From: Lachnoclostridium sp. UBA3262 | Lineage (GTDB): Bacteria; Bacillota; Clostridia; Lachnospirales; Lachnospiraceae | NCBI GenBank assembly: GCA_002362575.1 | Contig: DEUM01000047.1 | Coordinates: 13,327 to 75,002 of the forward strand | Direction: 5' to 3' | DNA: 61,676 nucleotides | Shown: one piece after another, positions 1-7,601 of the stretch | How positions within the stretch are numbered: position 1 is the first letter of the stretch | How the letters are laid out: every line of letters begins with the position of its first letter | The notes under the pieces: model-generated | What the model was told of the DNA's origin: nothing | The model's database searches: none | Seen by the model: only the letters and a program-made list of their open reading frames with translations | Translations under genes and position numbers: made by a program

Positions 1-1428
1 GACCTTAATCACAGCCGTTCCATAGCCCTTTGCCGTAACCTTTCCTGCCTTTGTCACCGAAGCCACCTTCTTATTACCGCTCGACCACTCTACTTCTTTA
101 TTCCCCGCCAGCTGTGGCAGCACCGTCACAGGAATGTATACGGCTTGTTTCAGCACATACGCGTACTGGTGAGTCAGCGTATCCTCAAACGCATAGTTAC
201 CTGGCAAAATAACCCGGTAAAAGTTTCCGCAGGACGCTATAATGGTAAATTCGGCTGTCCCCCAGTTCATCAAGGATTTTCTTCAAATCGCCTAGGATAT
301 CCTCTACCTCGACTGACACTGGCTCAATCTCCCAGCCTTCTTCCTTATCGTATGAAATATCCATCTCCTCGGATGGTCTGTGCCCGGTAAAATATTTTGC
401 CACCGTACACACTTCTTTTTTATGCCTTGACAGCAGCAGAACCGCCTTTCCTGTTAGCCTGACGGTGCCCTGTCGAACCCGTTTCTTAACCAGTTATTTT
501 ACGAATGAGTTCGTTAGTTTCAATCGCCGTAGCCACGCTACGACTCATTCAACTGCCTTCTCATTCGCAAAATAACTGGTTTGAAATCTCCGACCGTGCG
601 TGGTGTATTTTGGCGAAGAACAAGGCTAGAGGACGAAGTCTTGCCGACGCAAGACGAGGACGAGAAACGAAGTGGTTCGCTAAAATACGCCATTCACGGC
701 GGGTTCGACATGGTACCGTCAGGCTATCTCCTCCAAGTCAAATGCCTGCGGCGTGCTGGGATCAAGAACATAGACTGGAATCTTTTTGCTGTTCTTTCCG
801 TTATGCGCCTTGGCATAAATATAACAGACTCCGGCTTTATTTTTTGCCTTCAATTTCCCATCCTTCGTAATCGTTGCGATATCTTTGTTTTGGAGTACCA
901 TGCAATCTTCCTGCTGACTACCTTCTTTTTCCTTTTTGTCGTTCTTGCCCACGCCAAAAATTTTTCCGTTTTTCCAAAATCCGTTTCCAAAAGATATGTA
1001 TCTGTTTTAACAAGATTTACATTTACTACCTTGCTGTTCTTTGTATATGTCCTCGCACTGACCGTATAGGCATATTTGCTCAACACCTTTACGCCATTGA
1101 CTACGGCATATGCCTTTATCCGGTACTTGTACGTTTTATTCTTTTTTAACCTCTTATTCAGCCATACCCCTTTCATCGGGTTCTTTATAACCTTTACTCT
1201 CTTGTAATTATGCTTTCCCGCAGGACAGCGGTAAATTTCATAGCCGCCTGCCCCTTCGACCGGGTTCCATGAAATCCGCAGGGATGTTGTAGACTTCTTT
1301 ACCACATGCAGGTTCAGCGGCGCTTTTACCTGTGCTGTCCTCTTTTCTTCTGCCCTGCTGGTATTTCCCGACAATGTAAGCAAAAACAACATGAAAAATA
1401 CCACAAGTATTACTTTTCCCTTTTTCAT
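1..1428 (-). pseudogene. Disrupted secreted FN3/Big_2 surface protein, runs off the left edge
   Basis: The gene starts at ATG 1428 with a signal peptide (MKKGKVILVVFFMLFLLTLS). A fibronectin type III-like domain follows at about residues 35-135 (motifs YEIYR and YKYRIKAY), then a Big_2-like domain. Three lesions break it. First, the frame is lost at 888-891, where adding one A to the A4 run joins WYSK to NKDIATITKDGKL. Second, a 268-bp element sits at 457-724; removing it with one TA copy joins DLEEI to TGKAV in frame. Third, removing one G from the G5 run at 259-263 joins DELG to TAEFTI. Beyond that the frame runs to the edge with a second Big_2 motif (EVEWSSGNKKVASV). Several lesions make a decayed gene likely. 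The two homopolymer shifts could be sequencing errors, but the insertion could not. The protein probably acted at the cell surface as an adhesin or wall protein; its exact role is unknown. Confidence 0.85.
457..724. mobile_element. MITE-like element with TA target duplication
   Basis: The element is 268 bp long with terminal inverted repeats of about 24 bp, starting GCCTGACGGT at 457 and ending ACCGTCAGGC at 724. TA dinucleotides flank it at 455-456 and 725-726. The interior holds two long hairpins. One pairs 488-509 with 560-581 (22 nt, one mismatch) around a nested CGTAGC/GCTACG stem. The other pairs 594-617 with 676-699 around a GTCTTG/CAAGAC palindrome. It has no credible reading frame, so it must be moved in trans. 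TA duplication is typical of IS630/Tc1-mariner transposases, but no transposase lies in the window. It interrupts the surface-protein gene, whose frame returns when the element and one TA are removed. Confidence 0.85.
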
Positions 1429-1477
1429 AAACTTATCTCTCTTTCCAAAATTTCTTTTGATAGGCAGCGTGATGCTA

Positions 1478-1574
1478 GCCTGACGGTGCCTGTCTGGCTT
1501 ATAATCCGGGCGGTGCCCCCAGACACCGCCCGAACCGTCCAATGATGCAATTGAGCCAGAAGCTGCCGTCAGCC
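1478..1574. mobile_element. Short TA-flanked inverted-repeat element related to 457-724
   Basis: This is a 97-bp segment between TA dinucleotides at 1476-1477 and 1575-1576. The left end starts GCCTGACGGTGCC, like the left end of the 268-bp element. The right end is a diverged inverted copy (CCGTCAGCC), giving roughly 18 of 23 paired positions. The centre carries a GC-rich hairpin, GGGCGGTG against CACCGCCC. It lies between the disrupted surface gene and the next upstream gene, and its right TA is part of the stop codon of the 1574-1966 gene. It is probably a diverged or internally deleted member of the same non-autonomous family. Confidence 0.6.
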
Positions 1575-1966
1575 TACAGCGAAAATGACGACTGGCTTAT
1601 GGTGACATGTTGTACAGACGAGCCCTTATAGACGTCCACTGACAAGACTACCTTGTACTGTCCCTGTCCCGTGCTGTACGTTTTCGACATAGACATGGTA
1701 CTACTTTTTACCGATATGTCCCATGTCTTGACCGTCGACGTCTTTTTGTTGACGATTTTTTTCAGCTTCAGGGTTCCCTTTATCTTAGTAACCCCTGATT
1801 TTCCGATTACGTTAGCCTTGCAGGTCGCCTTCCGGTCTCGGATTTTCAGACTCACTGAGGCTGCTGACACAGTTGTAGCAGCCGATATTTCCCTTCCACA
1901 GTAGGAAAACTGAACCACCATCGCCAATACTAACACCATCACTACCATTTTTCTCATTTTACTCAT
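1574..1966 (-). CDS. Small secreted protein of unknown function
   Basis: The 130-residue product has a signal peptide (MRKMVVMVLVLAMVVQF, cleaved near SAA) and a mature part of about 100 residues. That part is rich in Lys, Ser and Thr and looks all-beta (VSLKIRDRKATCKANV, KIKGTLKLKKI, YKVVLSVDVYKG). AAGGAGG precedes ATG 1966. I have seen similar small exported proteins in Lachnospiraceae but know no function for them. The stop codon TAG overlaps the TA beside the 97-bp inverted-repeat element, so the last residues may have been changed by that insertion. Confidence 0.8.
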   Translation of the reverse strand: MSKMRKMVVMVLVLAMVVQFSYCGREISAATTVSAASVSLKIRDRKATCKANVIGKSGVTKIKGTLKLKKIVNKKTSTVKTWDISVKSSTMSMSKTYSTGQGQYKVVLSVDVYKGSSVQHVTISQSSFSL

Positions 1967-2088
1967 AATAAAAACCTCCTTAAAAATTTGTCTTACACAC
2001 TAAAGAACAAATTCAAGAAGGCTTTTCCTACAAGATTTTGTAATTTTTTTCAATTTTTTAATATTTTGTTAATTCTTTTTATAGTTTC

Positions 2089-2790
2089 TTAATTTTCTCC
2101 CGTAATATTGTCTGCTACTTTCAGCAATTCCTCCTCCTTTCTCAAATAAGAACTTCCCTCAATAGAAATGGCGCATATAAATCCATATTTTCTGCACATC
2201 AACGTATCTGCATCATTTTCATTCTTTGCTTTATATAAGTCTGCCTCGCTCCCATCCTCTAGCTCCACTTTTTTCCTGACCGAATCTTCCGTGTTAATAC
2301 TCATAACTCCCGAACCATCCCCTACATAAGTAAAATCCAGATGTACGTCGAAATATTTCATCTTATAGCGAAAAAATCCACTTTCACTTTCGTTTTTCTC
2401 CAGCACAAATCCATCCGGCACATAGCCCAGCTTTAACCCCTTGACATTTTCCATCATAGAATTGGTATCCGGTGAAACATCGCTTCGGTACTCTGTCATT
2501 CCTCCTACGGTGTTTCGTATAAACCGCAGACATCTTGCCCGCATATCATCATTCACACAACATAAGAAAATGAGGCTTGCAAAAACACCCAGAATCAATG
2601 CTGCTACATTCCGGATCATCTTGCGCCGTTTTCCACGCTTCATGCTTACATTGATAAGCCTGACCATTTTTCTGTGAAACTCCGGACTGACCTCCTGCCG
2701 CTCCGCCAGATAGGAATCTGATGGCAGAGCTTCCAATTCCATTTTATGAAACTGAATCACCGCTTCTCGAAGAATTTCCTCACTATTCAT
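2089..2790 (-). CDS. DUF4367-type anti-sigma-like membrane protein
   Basis: The product has 233 residues. A cytoplasmic N-terminal part of about 60 residues precedes one transmembrane helix at roughly 62-80 (VAALILGVFASLIFLCC). The extracytoplasmic C-terminal part has DUF4367 features (GLKLGYVPDGFVLEK; FRYKMKYFDVHLDFTYVGDG). Its start overlaps the end of the upstream sigma-factor gene by 8 bp, so the two are translationally coupled. By family and position it probably binds the ECF sigma factor at the membrane and senses an envelope signal. No zinc-binding anti-sigma motif (HxxxCxxC) is visible, so direct anti-sigma activity is inferred from context only. Confidence 0.75.
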   Translation of the reverse strand: MNSEEILREAVIQFHKMELEALPSDSYLAERQEVSPEFHRKMVRLINVSMKRGKRRKMIRNVAALILGVFASLIFLCCVNDDMRARCLRFIRNTVGGMTEYRSDVSPDTNSMMENVKGLKLGYVPDGFVLEKNESESGFFRYKMKYFDVHLDFTYVGDGSGVMSINTEDSVRKKVELEDGSEADLYKAKNENDADTLMCRKYGFICAISIEGSSYLRKEEELLKVADNITGEN

Positions 2791-3319
2791 TGTACATTAC
2801 CTCCCTTAGTTTCTTCTTTATACGATACAAGCGCATGTCAACTGCTTTTGTCCTTATACCCAGCATATTCCCTATCTCTTTATAACTCATGTCATGAAAA
2901 TAGCGAAGTACCAGAATATCTTTGTCTTCCGTATCCAGCTGCATGATTGCCTTCTCCATCTTCGCTAGATCCTCCTGCATTAATAGCCCGTCCAGCGGAT
3001 CTTTATCTGCTCCCAGCAAGTCCTCACGGACAACAATCGGCGTTTCCCTATGCCGTTCTCTCTCGCGAATAATGTTGATACAGCTATTCCTTGTCATGAC
3101 AATACACAGACTCAGCATATCCTCCTCAGACTTATTCCTGTATTTCGGATAATCCCTCGCTACTCTTGTGTAAACATCATGTACAACGTCCTCCGCATCC
3201 AGTCGGTTGCGGATAATACCCTCTGCCACAAATATCAGCCTACGATATGTATTTTCATATAATTCCTGAAAAGAAACTTTATCTTTTCTTGTCTCTAGTA
3301 ATAATAAAAATTCTAACAT
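2783..3319 (-). CDS. ECF-type RNA polymerase sigma factor
   Basis: The product is 178 residues from ATG 3319, chosen because AAGGAGCGG lies at proper spacing; the in-frame ATG at 3361 has none. Region 2 is visible as LIFVAEGIIRNRLDAEDVVHDVYTRVA. Region 4 is visible as IMQLDTEDKDILVLRYFHD followed by a helix-turn-helix (MSYKEIGNMLGIRTKAVDMR). It directs RNA polymerase to a specific promoter set, probably for an envelope or stress response. It is co-transcribed with the DUF4367 protein downstream. Family membership is firm; its regulon cannot be told from this sequence. Confidence 0.92.
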   Translation of the reverse strand: MLEFLLLLETRKDKVSFQELYENTYRRLIFVAEGIIRNRLDAEDVVHDVYTRVARDYPKYRNKSEEDMLSLCIVMTRNSCINIIRERERHRETPIVVREDLLGADKDPLDGLLMQEDLAKMEKAIMQLDTEDKDILVLRYFHDMSYKEIGNMLGIRTKAVDMRLYRIKKKLREVMYNE

Positions 3320-3410
3320 CGTCCGCTCCTTACTTGTGTTTATCTTATGAGGTTCATTCATTCTTATCTGCCGTTATACTATACTTATCATAACATAGAA
3401 AAACCTAAGT

Positions 3411-3434
3411 GAAAAGGCGGGAAAATTCCCGCCT
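3411..3434 (-). terminator. Rho-independent terminator after the DUF6033-like gene
   Basis: A GGCGGGAA/TTCCCGCC stem with a tight loop at 3415-3434 is followed on the minus strand by TTTTC. It lies just downstream of the gene ending at 3483. Confidence 0.8.
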
Positions 3435-3482
3435 GACATAAACACATCGTTTATTACACAATATTTTCTATCGGTAGCCTGC

Positions 3483-4148
3483 TTAAATACTGCAATCAAA
3501 TTTACTGCCACTATAGGCTCTTTCTTCCTCACGTATGGTATTCCAATTAAGGTTCTTAATCTTTTCTATCAGTTCATCAATAGAATCCGCCTTTAGCTTT
3601 GCCTTCTTTGTCCTCTCCTGCTCTATCTTTTCTTCTTTCTTATTTTCCTTTGCCTTATCAAGCTGTTCCTGCCGTTTCTCGCTTAACTTCTCAAGTTCAG
3701 CAAAATAAGAAACCGTCCCATCTTCATTCAAAGAAACGCCCAAACGTACCACTTCATCTGACTTGCTTCCCAATTTTTCTTTTATTCCATTTAGTTTGTT
3801 TGTCGCATCCTCCAGCATACCGATATATTTATTCTTTGTCTCCTCATCGGCGGCCATTTCTTCTAAGGTTTCCGGATCAATCAACACGCTGTATTCCTTC
3901 GTTCCTCTTGACAGATACTCTGCTGCCTCCTCGTCCGTCTCGTAATCAGCCACAAAAAAGTCCATATTGCCATATGTTTTTTGCAATTCTTTTAAGAGAT
4001 TTTTTGCTCTGTCACTCAGCTGCACCGGCTTTTTCTTCTTTGCCTTTTCTGTCTTTTCATTTCCAGCCTTTTCGCTTTCCTTTTTGTTCTGTACGGTATT
4101 TTCATAATAATTACTCTGGTATGCACCGTAACTTCCTACTTTGTTCAT
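3483..4148 (-). CDS. DUF6033-like cytoplasmic protein
   Basis: The product is 221 residues starting at ATG 4148 (MNKVGSYGAY). AAGGAGG lies about 8 nt upstream of this ATG and only 2-3 nt from the ATG at 4154. The protein is highly charged and helical. A Lys/Glu-rich stretch sits near residues 25-45, followed by a conserved-looking core (LSDRAKNLLKELQKTYGNMD, DFFVADYETDEEAAEYLSRG, YSVLIDPETLEEMA) and a coiled-coil tail. It resembles DUF6033 proteins of Lachnospiraceae, whose function is unknown. It is third in a row of same-strand genes after a FliD-like gene, so a link to the flagellum is possible but unproven. Confidence 0.75.
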   Translation of the reverse strand: MNKVGSYGAYQSNYYENTVQNKKESEKAGNEKTEKAKKKKPVQLSDRAKNLLKELQKTYGNMDFFVADYETDEEAAEYLSRGTKEYSVLIDPETLEEMAADEETKNKYIGMLEDATNKLNGIKEKLGSKSDEVVRLGVSLNEDGTVSYFAELEKLSEKRQEQLDKAKENKKEEKIEQERTKKAKLKADSIDELIEKIKNLNWNTIREEERAYSGSKFDCSI

Positions 4149-4226
4149 CTTCATGCCCTCCTTTGCATATGAATCTATATTTACAGCTATTTTAATATAT
4201 ATCGGCATATTTTTACAAAACAAATA

Positions 4227-4248
4227 GGGGCTGTCGCCTGACAGCCCC
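4227..4248 (-). terminator. Rho-independent terminator between two minus-strand genes
   Basis: A GGGGCTGTC/GACAGCCCC stem with a 4-nt loop is followed on the minus strand by a T-rich tract (TATTTGTTTTG). It ends transcription of the 4292-4924 gene, so the DUF6033-like gene is either read through or has its own promoter. Confidence 0.75.
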
Positions 4249-4291
4249 ATCGTGCCCACCCCTGATAGTACAACTGATAGTACAAGCTGAA

Positions 4292-4924
4292 TTATATACG
4301 GACATCTAATCTTTTCCGTGGTTTCTTTGGCATTACCTCTTTTTGAATTTCCGATACAACCTCTTTCTCCGTTTCCATTTCCACGGACTCTGCCGCCTGC
4401 TTTGCTAATTCCTCCTCCGTATCCTCCAGAGCAGCCATACCAAGCTTTTCCTTGATTTCCTGTTCTGCTTCCGCATGCATCTCGTCGATAGATTTCGTCG
4501 CCTCTTCTAAGGCTTCAGTCACAGCTCCCTTTTCTTCGTCTGTTCCCTGTGCCTCCTCAATCATATCTTCACGTCTTTCTTCTGCTGTCTTCGGCTTCAG
4601 TTTCTCTGTCTCCTCGGCAATCTTCTCCGCCTTCTCTTTCGCCTCGTCCAGCACATGCCACATCTGCTCATTGTTATATGACTGCTTGGCCGCTGCGATT
4701 GCGTCCTCATACGAATGGAGCATATCCAGCTTTTTCTCAATTTCTTCTACTGTACCGCACTTCATCGTTTTCAGACTTTCTTTCTGACCTTCCCAGTAAT
4801 TTACTTCGTTCTGGCATTTTTGCTGTCTCTGCAGTTTCTGCTGCGTACTTTTCAATCCGCCTCCCTGAAGCATGGAAACCGGACTGCCAAAAACATTTGA
4901 ACCGCCCTGCAATCTTATATTCAT
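4292..4924 (-). CDS. Helical protein of unknown function, flagellum-associated family
   Basis: The 210-residue product lacks a signal peptide and transmembrane helices. It starts MNIRLQGGSNVFGS and is mostly charged coiled coil (QRQQKCQNEVNYWEGQKESL; EERREDMIEEAQGTDEEKG). I recognise the general type from Lachnospiraceae genomes, where such proteins occur beside flagellar or FliD-like genes, but no function is known to me. The ribosome site is GAGGGG before ATG 4924. It lies 19 bp downstream of the FliD-like gene and is probably co-transcribed with it. Confidence 0.75.
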   Translation of the reverse strand: MNIRLQGGSNVFGSPVSMLQGGGLKSTQQKLQRQQKCQNEVNYWEGQKESLKTMKCGTVEEIEKKLDMLHSYEDAIAAAKQSYNNEQMWHVLDEAKEKAEKIAEETEKLKPKTAEERREDMIEEAQGTDEEKGAVTEALEEATKSIDEMHAEAEQEIKEKLGMAALEDTEEELAKQAAESVEMETEKEVVSEIQKEVMPKKPRKRLDVRI

Positions 4925-4943
4925 ATTATCCCCTCATTTCTTC

Positions 4944-5681
4944 TTATACTTCCTCGTTTACTTTCCCTGCTACTAAATCAGCTAACACATTTGAGTAATT
5001 TCCACTCTTGGTGTATGTACTGTTTGTATTTCCGGATGCCTTGCTCATACTTCCCGCTTTCTGCGACACTCTGTTTGCAAATGAGTTATGTCCGGTAAAT
5101 AATGTCTTAAGCGCATTTATATCTGCTTTCTTTAATTCATCCGCATCTACTTCCAGCTTATTATCTCCCTTTACATTGATTCCTACCTTGGCAAGCAGCG
5201 CTCCTGATTTTTTTGTACCGTTTGTCATCCAGACTGCATCCCGTAAAATATCTTTAGTATCCGATTTTCCCGCCTGCTCAACAACACTATTGTAAGCAGA
5301 TACAAAAGTATTGACAGCCTTTGTAATCGCATCCCAGTCGTAATCCTCCGTGCCATCTTTTGTCTTTTTCTTTTCCCACAGTGACTTCTTCTGCAAAGCA
5401 TCCGAAGCTACCTTCAAATCATCTGCCACGCCCTTCATCAGACTTAATCTCTGCGGCGTATCCTTTGAAGCAGAGGAAGATGATGAATTTTTCTCCGAGT
5501 CCTTCTGGGAGTAATAAGCCTTAAGCAGCTTTTTATAACTGCCATTTTGGATGGATACATAGTCCCCAAGAATATTCCCGGATGAGGAGGAGCTGCCTCC
5601 TCCAGAACCGAATAATAGGGAATAATCCGGCGTTGTATCGTATGGGTTACTGTAATCACTAAAATTTTTAATCTCTGACAT
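4944..5681 (-). CDS. FliD-like flagellar accessory protein (C-terminal part only)
   Basis: The product is 245 residues starting at ATG 5681 (MSEIKNFSDYS), with GGAGG 8 nt upstream; the ATG at 5699 precedes the ribosome site and is rejected. A Gly/Ser-rich stretch lies near residues 25-40. The rest resembles the C-terminal part of the flagellar cap protein FliD: FVSAYNSVVEQAG, LLAKVGINVKGDNKLEVDAD, and NALKTLFTGHNSFANRVSQ. A full FliD is about 500-900 residues, so this is a short paralogue lacking the N-terminal cap domain. It may be an exported minor filament protein or a chaperone-like accessory. Confidence 0.7.
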   Translation of the reverse strand: MSEIKNFSDYSNPYDTTPDYSLLFGSGGGSSSSSGNILGDYVSIQNGSYKKLLKAYYSQKDSEKNSSSSSASKDTPQRLSLMKGVADDLKVASDALQKKSLWEKKKTKDGTEDYDWDAITKAVNTFVSAYNSVVEQAGKSDTKDILRDAVWMTNGTKKSGALLAKVGINVKGDNKLEVDADELKKADINALKTLFTGHNSFANRVSQKAGSMSKASGNTNSTYTKSGNYSNVLADLVAGKVNEEV

Positions 5682-5701
5682 AATAATACCTCCATTCATT
5701 A

Positions 5702-6955
5702 TTATAGATACTTAAATAATCTTGTAAAAAAATCTGTTTCACTGTCTAAATACGGGATTACCAAATCCTTATCCGACTCAAGGTAATCCACATACACAGC
5801 ATTACCCCCGCCACCGATACCGGGCACTTTACCAAACCCGCCAAATCCGACATAAAATTGTGTCTGGGTAATATGATTTTTTTTCAGTACTGCGGTCATG
5901 GCTGCTCTGTCTATCCTGACATTTTTATCATCCACCGTGATTGCTTTTCTAAGCTCCGGGCTGTCACCCAATAACAAAACTCTGCCAGTATCATCATAAA
6001 GCATAATATCCTCATATTTCATATACCGCGGATAAGAGAGATGTTTCACTCCCCATATGCTTCCGGCTAAAAACAACAAAGCAATTGCGCATATGCACAG
6101 GATACGGACTCTTTTATATGGCTGGAAACCAACCACCTTTTTCATTCGGCTTTTTATATTCCGGTACTCTGTCTCTCCGGTCAACGTCGCGGAAAAAGTC
6201 GGCGTCTGGCTCTGCTCCTTCAGTAGCTGTAAGCTTTTCAGCAAAAGACTTCCGTATTCATATGCTGTTTTCTGGCTTCGTTGAATCGTAACCCTGTCGC
6301 ATATATCCTCCATATCAGAACGAAAATCTTTCATAAATACTGTCAGGAGAAAATTCGGCCATAATAATATCCGCAGAACATCCCAGAATAAATATAGCCA
6401 CAAATGCCCCAACCGTACATGAATTTTTTCGTGAAGCAAAACCAGCTCCAATTCTTTTTCGTCAAAGTTCTCCAGCATTGTCCGCGGCACAACAATCCGC
6501 GCCCGGAATATTCCTACGGTAAAGGGAGAAACAGAAAGGTCGCTGATATATACCTTCCTATCGCCAATCACAGTCGGCTCCAACTTGCATACAAATCTTT
6601 TAAGCCGCCGCCTCTGCATAAAAACATAAATTCCAAAAACGACAATCCCCAGCATATAGATTTTGGAAACCCACATATGCACTCTACAAATACTAATCCA
6701 CCACCAGAACAACTGGATACCAATTCCTGTTTCGTAGAAAAATCTTAATTTCCCCACAAACAGCACCGGTACAAGCAGACACCATATCATCCCTCTGCCA
6801 AAAACCTTTTTTCTCAAAAATACCTTTCGGCAAAGAAGAATAACCGCTATAACCAAAATTGAAATCATGGCACTGCGCCCGAGAATTTCTGCAAAATACA
6901 CGCATATCGCATCCAGCCACTGGAGACATCGCTGCCAATACATCTGCCATGTCAT
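5702..6955 (-). CDS. M56 (BlaR1-type) membrane metallopeptidase
   Basis: The product is 417 residues with several N-terminal membrane helices (about 25-45, 58-75, 98-113). A zinc-peptidase motif LLHEKIHVRLGH places HExxH at about 175-179, and a further helix lies near 288-305. The C-terminal 110 residues lie outside the membrane and do not resemble the penicillin-binding domain of BlaR1, so the signal is probably not a beta-lactam, or sensing is indirect. ATG 6955 overlaps the stop of the upstream BlaI-type repressor by 4 bp. By family logic, a sensed signal activates the peptidase, which leads to loss of the repressor. Confidence 0.88.
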   Translation of the reverse strand: MTWQMYWQRCLQWLDAICVYFAEILGRSAMISILVIAVILLCRKVFLRKKVFGRGMIWCLLVPVLFVGKLRFFYETGIGIQLFWWWISICRVHMWVSKIYMLGIVVFGIYVFMQRRRLKRFVCKLEPTVIGDRKVYISDLSVSPFTVGIFRARIVVPRTMLENFDEKELELVLLHEKIHVRLGHLWLYLFWDVLRILLWPNFLLTVFMKDFRSDMEDICDRVTIQRSQKTAYEYGSLLLKSLQLLKEQSQTPTFSATLTGETEYRNIKSRMKKVVGFQPYKRVRILCICAIALLFLAGSIWGVKHLSYPRYMKYEDIMLYDDTGRVLLLGDSPELRKAITVDDKNVRIDRAAMTAVLKKNHITQTQFYVGFGGFGKVPGIGGGGNAVYVDYLESDKDLVIPYLDSETDFFTRLFKYL

Positions 6956-7350
6956 TTGTCATCTCTCCCCTTGCTCTGCTCAAGTATATTCTCTAGTTCT
7001 TCAATCTGCTCATCCGTAAGTACACAGCTCTGTAATAGCGCAGCCAAAGCGTTCGTCTGATTCCCTGCAAAATAGCTCTCCACAAACCTGCGGCTCTTTT
7101 CCTTTTCACATTCGTCTTTCGTCTTTAGAGCAAAATAGTGATACACTCTCGCATCTTCTTTGTCATTCAGATAATCCACTATTCCCTTCTGGCGAAGACG
7201 ATTCAAAAGGACACGGACAGTTTTCGCCGACATCTTTTTGTCCTGAACACGCCGGATAATCTCCTGCGAAGTCAATGGAATACTGCTCGCCCACAGCACT
7301 TCCATAATCATCCATTCACTCTCGCTCGGCGACATTTCTTCTCTTTTCAT
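6952..7350 (-). CDS. BlaI/MecI/CopY-family repressor
   Basis: The product is 132 residues from ATG 7350 (MKREEMSPSE), chosen for the AGAGGA site 11 nt upstream. A winged helix covers residues 5-75 (SESEWMIMEVLWASS, LTSQEIIRRVQ, MSAKTVRVLLNRLRQKGIV). A dimerising C-terminal part follows (FVESYFAGNQTNALAALLQ). It is the DNA-binding partner of the overlapping M56 peptidase gene. It would repress this operon and perhaps unlinked envelope genes until cleaved or inactivated. I did not find a canonical TACAnnTGTA operator just upstream. Confidence 0.92.
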   Translation of the reverse strand: MKREEMSPSESEWMIMEVLWASSIPLTSQEIIRRVQDKKMSAKTVRVLLNRLRQKGIVDYLNDKEDARVYHYFALKTKDECEKEKSRRFVESYFAGNQTNALAALLQSCVLTDEQIEELENILEQSKGRDDK

Positions 7351-7403
7351 CGACAATCGTTCCTCTCGTCTTTTCATTTGACCAGATAACAGCACCAGTC
7401 TAT

Positions 7404-7431
7404 ATTATATATATCGGATAACATTTGTTAA
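7404..7431 (-). promoter_or_regulatory. Sigma-70-type promoter of the blaI-M56 operon
   Basis: The minus strand reads TTAACA, 16 bp, TATAAT, with the -10 about 54 bp upstream of ATG 7350. The spacer holds an AT-rich alternating stretch where a repressor could bind. Confidence 0.6.
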
Positions 7432-7527
7432 TCATTAGGGGAAATTAAAACTTTTTGATTTTTATATAAAGCACCTTTATATTTCCTTTCTCTATATATT
7501 TTATCAGCAATGATACAACAAAAACAA

Positions 7528-7565
7528 GTGTCGTTCAGACGGTCTTTTGACCGCTGAGACGACAC
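7528..7565 (-). terminator. Terminator hairpin with a repeat-like sequence
   Basis: The long imperfect stem pairs GTGTCGTTCAGACGGTC with GACCGCTGAGACGACAC around a TTTT loop. It lies just downstream of the 7602-8063 gene and is followed on the minus strand by TTGTTTTTG. A T-rich tract also follows on the plus strand. A diverged copy of this sequence lies at 19805-19849. Confidence 0.65.
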
Positions 7566-7601
7566 TCATCTTTTTTCTTTCTTTTATTTTCTTACTATTT
7601 T

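Noticed and set aside
456..724. CRISPR or phage attachment site in the repeat-rich left region
   Set aside because: The repeats are inverted, not direct and evenly spaced, and no cas or integrase gene is present.
960..975. Frameshift of the surface gene at the A5/T5 run
   Set aside because: Reading on in the first frame to WYSK gives a better Big_2 sequence, so the shift is placed at 888-891.
505..1069. Plus-strand reading frames across the left region
   Set aside because: They cross the inverted-repeat element and the antisense of the surface gene and have no ribosome site. The frame restored by removing the element shows the true coding strand is minus.
5702..6955. Beta-lactam sensor BlaR1
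   Set aside because: The M56 peptidase part is present, but no penicillin-binding serine motifs (SxxK, KTG) are seen in the C-terminal part.
7351..7601. Canonical BlaI/MecI operator upstream of the repressor gene
   Set aside because: No TACAnnTGTA palindrome was found by eye. Only an AT-rich spacer is visible.
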